From Selaginella moellendorffii (lineage: Eukaryota; Streptophyta; Lycopodiopsida; Selaginellales; Selaginellaceae), in contig NW_003314290.1 in NCBI RefSeq assembly GCF_000143415.4, positions 1,822,116 through 1,886,115 of the forward strand: a stretch of DNA of 64,000 bases, written 5' to 3'. A model generated the notes under the pieces. It was given only the letters and a program-made list of their open reading frames with translations. It ran no database searches and was not told the DNA's origin. The position numbers and the translations under genes are program-made. Below are positions 56,601 through 64,000 of this stretch, piece after piece; position 1 is the first letter of the stretch, and each line of letters starts with the position of its first letter.

Positions 56601-56799
56601 AAAACTAGTTGGTAGTGTACAAAACTACCAACTGAAAAAGGAAAAAGAAAAATTTCCTGCACATTCACTGCATACACTAGCCTTGGTATTTCCAATCCTG
56701 TGTGGAGGGTTTTAGATTTAATTCTGCGACTCCTCCACACCATTAAATGCAGTCTGAGTATCTGTAAATTCTGAAAGAAAAATAACTATTATCTGCCCA

Positions 56800-57830
56800 T
56801 CGTAAAGCATCAATTCTAGCATCCATCAATCACTATTGTTTGGAAAGGTATATGTAGCAATGAACCATCTTGCATCTTTAGTCTATCTTTTTATCAAACA
56901 GTATATACATTAGATAGAAAAGGTGCTCCAACTCTAGTGAGGAAATCCTTAACACTTGCATGGTAGTTTTCCGGCCACAAAAGTAGGAGAATGGAAGGTG
57001 GCACTTGCTCCCAGGAAGTCGTCCTTGTCTTTTGCCAGCTTCGTGAGAGACCTTGGAGTTGAATAAAGTGGACCTTATTGACTGCTGTGAGTCACAGCAT
57101 TGGATCTAACTTTACAAGAATCTCATTACTTCTTATTCTTCCTCGCTAGGATCAGAGCTTGAGCTTCTTCTGAGAGGTTGCAGACCTCTCTTGGTCATCT
57201 TGTATTTCACTCGCTGCCTATTTGGGTGCTAACCCAATCTGAAGTTATCCTCAACATTGTTGTTGTATTCATCATTTATGTCGGGTTTGAATTTGAGCTC
57301 ACCATACCGCTTGATGATCTCCTCCACACCCCCCACCTGAGAGTTGAAGAGATCCAAGCATGCGTTCCCTGGCCAGGCCCACATCTTGTTGAGGCCACCA
57401 TTCTGCGCCACCATCTTTGCTGCTTCCAGGTCCTCAACATGTTCATCATAAGTCTCTTGATCAAAATCCTGCTGACTAATCCCGTCATCGAATTCAACAT
57501 CAGGCGAGCAGTCCATGTCCATTCGCAGCAATCTAACCAACAACATGGACTTGTCAAAAGTCCTCAACACCAACTCCCACTCATGTGCCAGCATCCGCAC
57601 ATCAAATACTAGCAGCGCCTGCATCTCCAGCGATCGCACACCGCTGAACAGGTCTTGCTCCACCCAAGAGACCATCTCCTACTGAAACTTTCTTGATCCC
57701 AGGCCACACCCTCGAATCTCACCAGGTATCATGCCTAACCTCATGTACTTGATCAGATGTTAGCTAAACAATGGCATCTCTTGTGGCTGCTGCTGTTCTG
57801 CTACTGCTGGACCTCTTCCTAGATCTTCTC
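56800..57830 (-). pseudogene. Family F copy 5, 5'-truncated
   Basis: The minus-strand frame 57675-57229 keeps MVSWVEQDLFSGVRSLEM, FDDGISQQDFDQETYDEHVE and GVEEIIKRYGELKFKPD, then a stop replaces the Ser-rich tail, which reads on in the same frame after it. The 3' flank matches 13190-13440 behind copy 3. The 5' third is cut off at about 57830, where the PPR fragment begins. Confidence 0.85.
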
Positions 57831-58200
57831 TTATGATAGCATACATTCTAGCTTCTCCCCAGCTGATATTGCTGCAAAAGTAGAGGGCCGTAGTAGCAAG
57901 AACATGTCATTGCCATGTCTCTACAGTTAGAAAACAATGAAGTGTCTTGGGCATTTTGGATTGCAAGCTTGATGCTACCTTGAAATCCCCCTTGAGGGCA
58001 AATGCAGTGACCATGGAGTTCCATGACACTTCATCTCGGTGTTTTCTGATCATCCTAAACATCTTCACAGCCTCGTTAAAATTCCCAAACATCGTCAGCA
58101 TTTGGATCATTGCATTCCAAAGCCAAATAGGTTTTTTGCTTTGGTCCTCCCATCACTTCAAGCACTTGCTACAGGTGTCCCTTTTGGGCATGTTCTGTTG
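57831..58200 (-). pseudogene. PPR gene fragment, copy 3 of 3
   Basis: The minus strand has MIQMLTMFGNFNEAVKMFRM and SWNSMVTAFALKGDFKVA, the same fragment as at 51060 and 54300. Bases 58200-58390 after it are unique and contain no gene. Confidence 0.75.
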
Positions 58201-58394
58201 GGGATAGTTTCTTTTCTACTTCCAAGAGAGCAATTTGCTATGGTGGTCGAGGATTTACGAATGGATCATGACAGTTGGAATTGCAAATATACAGCAACGG
58301 AGGTGCGGCTTGTCATCTCTCTTTGTTTGATATTTCAACCAGGCAAAGCAGCTCTAGCAAAAGCAAAGCAAATTGTAACCAACTAAATTTTCCA

Positions 58395-60440
58395 TTCTAC
58401 TTTAGTCATTTAACCACACCTCCAACCACTTGGAGGAGTCTCACTCACAACCTCCATAAGTCCTATTTCGGACTTGGGGCTTGCTATCCTCGAAAATGGC
58501 ATCCATGTCACTCAACCTTTGCACTTGGTCCAAGTGCTTCACGTGTCCGATCCCATGATCAACACCCCAAGGTACCACTGACCTATTAGCCTGTTACGCT
58601 AAAGCCATGTCCCTTCACCTGAGTCACACCGGTGGTCTAACACCACCTACATCACAATCCCGTATCTCAAAGACTGGGCCATCCATCCATGAGTGATCAT
58701 CTTAGATCCACTCCTTAGCATCCTTAGGATGCCCACAGACAAAGGGAATAGCTTTTCCCAATATCCTTTTTCTGGTCCCCTCCAAGTCCCTTTTTGTCCA
58801 TGGCCATGTTTGCCAACACTACCACTAGGTCAAGGCCCACAGGCCCAACCACTAAGTTCCACAGTCCTTTGGGACTTCCTTAGCACACGACTGCATCTTT
58901 GGTCACTACACCAAAGAATTGCTCCTTTTCCTTCCCACAGTCTGGGCCTTTGGGACAATATTTCAGAACATTATGGCCCTACGCAAGCCTTGCAGGTACT
59001 CTCCCCGCCTTCTGCTTTTAGGTGCTTTAGCCATGGGCTTAGAGCCAGATTCCATTGAGCCATGCCAGGTATCCAAGTAAGTAGTGCCACCCATGCTTGG
59101 ATTGGGAGCATCGACCATTCGATCTCTCAGGGGAACTAGAGTCGGCTCTTGAACACTTCACCAAGCTACCCCACTTGTTAGTCTATATTCACTCTAGTCT
59201 TGGATTTCCCAGTGGTCAGCTCATCACCCAACACCTGGGTACAGCCTTCCTGGGCCAAATTGGCCTTTCCTAGCCAAATTGGCTCCATTGGGCTCCAACC
59301 CCCATACTCTCCCTACTATACTTTTGGAACCCCCCGCAGCCCCCCCCCCCGGGGGGACGATTGCTTTGGGTTTTCACCCAACAGCCTGTATTAGTATTCG
59401 GACTCAGATTCAGACTCAGTCTCGGTCCTGGTTTCGAACTCTAACTCGGTCTGGATCTTTATTCCATCTTGGACTCCATCTTAGACTCCTTCTTGCGTCC
59501 ATCTCAGACTCCATCTCGGGTCCATTTCAGGTCCATCTCAGATTCCATCTCAGACTCCATCTCAAGTCCATCTTGGGTCCATTTCAGGTCCAGCTCGGAC
59601 TCCATCTCGGGTCCATTTTGGACTCCATCTCGGACTCCATTTCGGGTCCATCTTAGACTCCATCTCAGACTCCATCTTGGGTCCATGTTGGATTCCATCT
59701 TAGACTCCATCTCGGGTCCATCTCGGACTCTATCTTAGCTCCATCTCAGACTCTATCTTAGACTCCTCCATGTGTTATGTCTTGGTCCTTTTGTGTCCCT
59801 TTTCTAAAGACTCACTTATCGCTTGTTTTGTGCTTGTTTCTCAAGCACTTCATTGGGAGTTCCACTCCCGCTCTCAACCTTTCAAGTCGGAGTTTTTAGT
59901 CCAAATGTGTTACACTCATTTGGCTTTCACTTTAGTCACTACCACGTGGCACCTTTTCGGCTCCACTTTGGGGCCTAGGGATTTTGTGTCTCACACAAAC
60001 ACAATCACTGCATTGAGGCAACTGAGAGGGGATTTCGTTTGGTTGCAAGTTGTAAGTTGACAATTTTGTTATGATAGCAGTTCTTTGAAGGGGAAATTGA
60101 CTCTCGCTATGAGTGCAGCCTCACTTGTCGAGCACATTTTGGACGCTAGAAAAGTTCCATCGCCACAAGCATCGTTGCAGAAGCAGCACTGGAGAGGCTG
60201 CTCGACCAATCCAGGGCCAAGCTCACATGGCTAACTCTAGCATGATGACACCAAGCTTTCCTCGTCCAAGAAAATCCTTGAAATTGTTTCTCTCCCAGCT
60301 TGCTTGCGTTTCTCTCGCATCCTCCTTGATCTATAGCGTCAAAAAGAAAATAATGGAACATGAGGAGAGATGCTTGACCCTTATGGCTCTTTTGCTATGA
60401 TCTCTCTTTTGTTCTTGGCCACTGCTACTGTTAGGGGCTG
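58395..60440 (+). repeat. 2-kb dispersed repeat, copy 2
   Basis: Second copy of the unit at 54611-56600, with the C/G run at 59340-59358 and the minisatellite at 59465-59770. Apparent Ser/Pro-rich frames are low-complexity reads of the minisatellite. Bases 60441-60711 hold the 3' flank of the methyltransferase gene and nothing else visible. Confidence 0.75.
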
Positions 60441-60711
60441 GGTAGTTTTTGAGCTGAGCTCACGAGCTGAGCTCAAGTCAATGAAAGTCAACGAAAGTCA
60501 AAGGAAGTCAATACAATCCCTTAACTAGCGAAAGTTTAATGGCACTACCTTAGTTCGTCTCGAACCAAGAATTTTTAACATAAAATCTAGGTGTTTAAGG
60601 TATTCCATAAGCTCATGTAGATTATTGGTTCGACATGAACTAATCTTTTAGTCTACAAAAAATGAAAATAATATATTAAACAATATAATTTATATTAAAA
60701 TCAGAATATAT

Positions 60712-63700
60712 TCAATCTTCTTCTGCTTCCATATCCAGAAAAGTAGAAATGGGTATAGTGGAATGCTCCTTCACTATAGGCTCGTGTTGTATGTAATGTT
60801 GTGCCATACGTTCAGCATAAATAGGTAAGTGGAATTGACTTCGGTCCATATGATCATCCATATCATCAAGATCAAGCGTGTGGACTGAAACACTGTGTGT
60901 GATAAGTGTAGACCTAATAAAATAGAAACATTTGAGAATAAATATTATAGATTATTTCAAGCACTAACATCACCTGTCGCAAAATCTCCTAAGAATGTCC
61001 TCAAAGGCACCCTCCTTCTCAAGTGCAAAAACCGCTCGGCCTGTCTCTTTTGCTGCCTGCACCATTGATCCAAATCCTGCTGTAGCATCAAGCACAATCC
61101 CCTTTGGCGGACAAAATAACTCCAACAAGATTTGCATGGCCGTGACCGAACGATGTCGATAACCAGGGAACGCTGGGTGAAGAACATCCGAGTCAATCAC
61201 ATTTGGGATGATGTCTGTAGAGCTGTCATATCCTGGTAAAGCAAGAGCAGCACGCTCGTCAGCTCGTGTGGCATTACGCCGGTTCCCAATGTGGCATAGA
61301 GCATGGTAGTTCCAGGAATAAATCTGGAAAAAAAAATAGAATAGAGTTAATTTATAAATAAAGAAGTCACACACCTTTCCCGTCTGCCTGCTAGTGCCTT
61401 TTATGTCCACCGCCATACTTGAAAGAAGGCAGCCAGATGAAAACTCAACAAATCCATCATCGTTGTCAGCCAAGTGTGCGAGAAGGCCTTCCCACATTAG
61501 AGAGCGAGGAAGGATCATGACAACCACACCCTCGTATGTCATGAAGCTGCTCGCAACCTTTAAGGCTTGGGAAATGTGTTGGGCCTGCAACACATTCCAT
61601 GACGGAGTATCCCCCTGCGGTGGTGCCATCCCATCGGGAAGATCAAAAAAGATGAAATCGATCTTCCCATAAGGTGTGAGCTGACCCAAACCATGGATCC
61701 ACCGATCAAGCATGTAGAGCTCCCGACTAGTAGCATCTAAAAGCTGTGTGTAATCCCCAATGAGAATAGCAACTTCCCCAACACTGGCCGTTGGGGATAG
61801 AGGGCGAACCTGAAAATCAATTATTAGAACTAAAAGTTGAAGATAAAATTCATGCTTACTAACCTGTTTATGCATCGCTGCAGAGGAGAGCTCTTCTAGG
61901 TCGTCATCTGTAGCCGTAGGGAGGGATGGGAAGAATGTTTTAGTCCGCCGAAAAGACTGATGGCTGCTCTCTGCAACATCTATAAAAAAGAAAGTGAAGT
62001 CAAGAATGAATAAAAGAATGTTCCAAATCAAAGTCCTTACTCTCATGAAAGGCTTCATGACGGCCCCTTCGGGGGTTGCGAGGAGCAGGTACTGGAATCT
62101 CTTGTGCTGGAATTTCCTGTACAGTTTCCTCTGGTTCAACGGTATTTGAATTTGGCATCTCCTGAATGGTTTCCTGAGTGCTGACTCCTAGGTTTAGTTG
62201 TTGAACTTCAACAACATCGTTATCACAGTCAGAAAGAGCCTCTAGAAAATAAGAATATAACTCAAGGTTAATATTTCCTAGCTAAGTGCTAAGTTTCAAG
62301 TGAACCTGGATGACATTCAAAGTAGAGATCTAGCTCGAAGTCCGATGTTGGCATTTGCTCCACGAGTTCAAGGTACCACGGGCATAGCTCCCTCTCATGT
62401 GTACAAGGACAGTAGAACTCTGGCTCATACATCCCAAGCTTCTTGCCTCTAGTCAAGAGCTTCTCGCAAAACACCGGTTGTGTATACCGGTGCGCCGGGG
62501 CTATATTTTAAATATCTACAAAGTAAAACAAAAATATAAATACCAATATATAAATGAGAATTGAAAAAATACCTGTAAACCATGCGCCTCGCAAGAAATG
62601 GTTGTCCTGGTTGGTTCTTGAACTCAGCCGAGCTCGTCCCACCACGTGGAAGCCAACCATTCCCTAGCTCCGCAAGACAAGCACGAATATATTCTTCGAG
62701 AGTGATACCTGTGCGGGTGCTGGAAAGAAACTTCTCATCCCAGACTTGTAGCATCTTCTCACCAGTGGCAATACTCTGAGAAATGTACGCCTTCTCCTTC
62801 ATCACCTTCTCCATCCTTATCTCGCAGCGTTTTTCGTTATTTCGTAGCCAAGTGTTGAGAAGTTCCAAGCAGACACTTTGTTCAGCAAAGGATATTTTAC
62901 TCTTAGAGATGTTGTAAATGAGTTCCTCCGGTGCTTTACCAGTTCCTACACACACAAAGAGTTATGAAATGTTTCACAAATTTTATAAGAACTTACGAAC
63001 GCGAGAACAAATCTCGGCAATGCTATCAAGCCATTCCTGCCCGCGTCGTATGTCTGCAATCGAGAGCAATTTTTTCACCTTTGTTCTCTTCGTATTCAAA
63101 ATTCGCTGCTCAATCGCATGCCACTCCATCTCCTTCTGCTGCTCGTCCCCTCGGGCATTTTTAAAGAATGACGCTCTTTCTCCTTTGATTATGGGCTGCA
63201 AGAAACATTATGTAAGTTGATACATACTTCAATAATAATTTACCTTCGCCCAGACAGCAACTAGAAAATCAAGTGGTAGTTGGTACCAAGTCTGCAATTC
63301 TTGGCCTTTCCTAGCTGCTAGCTTCACTCGAATTGCTTCAAATACCTCACGATTGTACAACGTTTGGACCTCCTCTAGCGAGAGCATACCCATAAACCGA
63401 AGGTGCTCAATGTCATGTACCAATGTATGAGCTTGAAACGCCAATTGGTTTAGCCTGCAAAAACACGATATTAGCTAAGTTTACAAAAAATAAATTCTTA
63501 CATGTTGATCTTATGGCATGCCATGTTGAGCTTCACAGTATGCTCCCGAGTCATTGGTTCGACAAGTGTGACTGGAACACTAATGTGTCGTTCTTCGTCA
63601 TCTCGAAACTTCTCTTGAATGCACTTCCAAAATGCCAGCCACCTATGGTTTCCATCGATCACCCAAAAGAGCTTTCCAATGAACCCTGCTGTCTCCACAT

Positions 63701-63968
63701 GTTGTCCTAAGAATCCATCAAACTCACGAGACTTTCGCAGCCATATAGGATCCCATTTTTCCTCAAGTTCAGTAGTCACTGACTCTGTCCGGCCGGTTCC
63801 AGGGAAAGTTGGTGAAACGATGAAGGTACCAGCTGTGCTCCCAAACCCGACCTCGGCAAAGGAACTGTAGATAGCCATGTTGAGGTCGTAAGCTGAGCGC
63901 ACCCAATGGCTTTGAACCAATCGGCACAAAGGAACTAGAAATCGATGAGGGCCATTCCACGCCATTTC
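60712..63968 (-). CDS. ParB-like domain fused to beta-class DNA methyltransferase, 5' end beyond window, one frameshift
   Basis: Exons: ..63968-63502, 63454-63244, 63195-62997, 62945-62573, 62515-62306, 62241-62041, 61979-61864, 61809-61375, 61323-60974, 60913-60712. ParB-like part: GKLFWVIDGNHRWLAFWKCI and VPVTLVEPM near 63530-63690. A helical middle follows (KVKKLLSIADIRRGQEWLD). C-terminal methyltransferase: FIFFDLPDGM (motif IV, DPPY-like, near 61640), VVVMILPRSLMWEGLL, YRHRSVTAMQILLELF (motif X), VLDATAGFGSMVQAAKETGR (motif I, near 61080). Order IV-X-I is that of beta-class N6-adenine or N4-cytosine enzymes, as in phage/bacterial ParB-methylase fusions. Asp-Leu-Pro-Asp replaces the usual DPPY, so activity is open. 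One extra base near 62455-62475 breaks the frame (exon 62515-62306); the dead copy lacks it. It could be a recent pseudogene or a sequence error. Confidence 0.75.
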
Positions 63969-64000
63969 CTGTAACACTTTACTGACTGTCCGTTCTTGAG

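Noticed and set aside
60712-63968. Bacterial contamination as the source of the ParB-methyltransferase gene
   Set aside because: The gene has ten exons with GT-AG introns of host-like size and a decayed second copy in the same contig.

Overview
The window is nuclear DNA of a land plant, most likely a lycophyte close to Selaginella. Seen directly: spliced genes with very short GT-AG introns (about 38-65 nt), PLS-type PPR genes, a chloroplast lipid-import ATPase (TGD3 type), a peroxisomal/plastid acyl-CoA ligase (AAE14 type), an RRM protein of the UBA2 type and plant-type CCCTAAA telomere motifs. The genus is inference from intron size and PPR abundance.

Layout. 1-10 kb is gene-dense: carboxylesterase (cut by the left edge), UBA2-like RNA-binding protein, an unknown Ser-rich protein, a TMEM234-like membrane protein, a PPR gene, and an R3HCC1-like coiled-coil gene divergent from the PPR gene across 47 bp. 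10-25 kb holds TGD3, a PPR gene with a decayed duplicate, an F-box/LRR gene broken by one stop, a dead cysteine-protease homologue, fragments of a YlqF-type GTPase, and an intact 10-exon AAE14 gene. Pieces of the AAE14, R3HCC1-like, protease and PPR genes are scattered and partly inverted over 1-23 kb, a mosaic of small segmental duplications. 25-32 kb is gene-poor: a 1.7-kb dispersed repeat, a degenerate SWIM-zinc-finger locus and a 346-bp fold-back element.

32.0-45.8 kb is the most unusual part. It looks like one large mobile element of about 13.7 kb, bounded by a perfect 19-bp inverted repeat (32071-32089 and 45714-45732) with 45-bp hairpin units just outside each end. It carries two long divergent genes. 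The minus-strand gene joins twelve reading-frame pieces, all in matching phase, into a protein of about 1,627 residues with a ParB-like domain near the N-terminus, a Lys-rich and an acidic middle, and an FCP1/HAD-like C-terminus. The plus-strand gene encodes about 1,025 residues with the DUF7869-type signature, probably a transposase or integrase-like enzyme. About 30 copies of a roughly 24-bp palindrome (core GGCRTGWGGCCWCAYGCC) lie between the inverted repeats; I noticed none outside. Several sit inside tiny introns and others are read as protein.

45.9-64 kb carries two copies of a second ParB-like gene, here fused to a beta-class (N6-adenine/N4-cytosine type) DNA methyltransferase. The plus-strand copy is dead and contains a 1,144-bp solo LTR. 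The minus-strand copy at the right edge is nearly intact but has one frameshift. Between them is a duplicated module of PPR fragments, copies of an unrecognised gene family (five copies in the window), coiled-coil-coding repeats and GGACTCCATCTC-type minisatellites.

The ordinary genes serve organelle RNA processing (PPR), plastid lipid import (TGD3), phylloquinone-type CoA ligation (AAE14) and RNA binding (UBA2). They are not an operon and have no common pathway.
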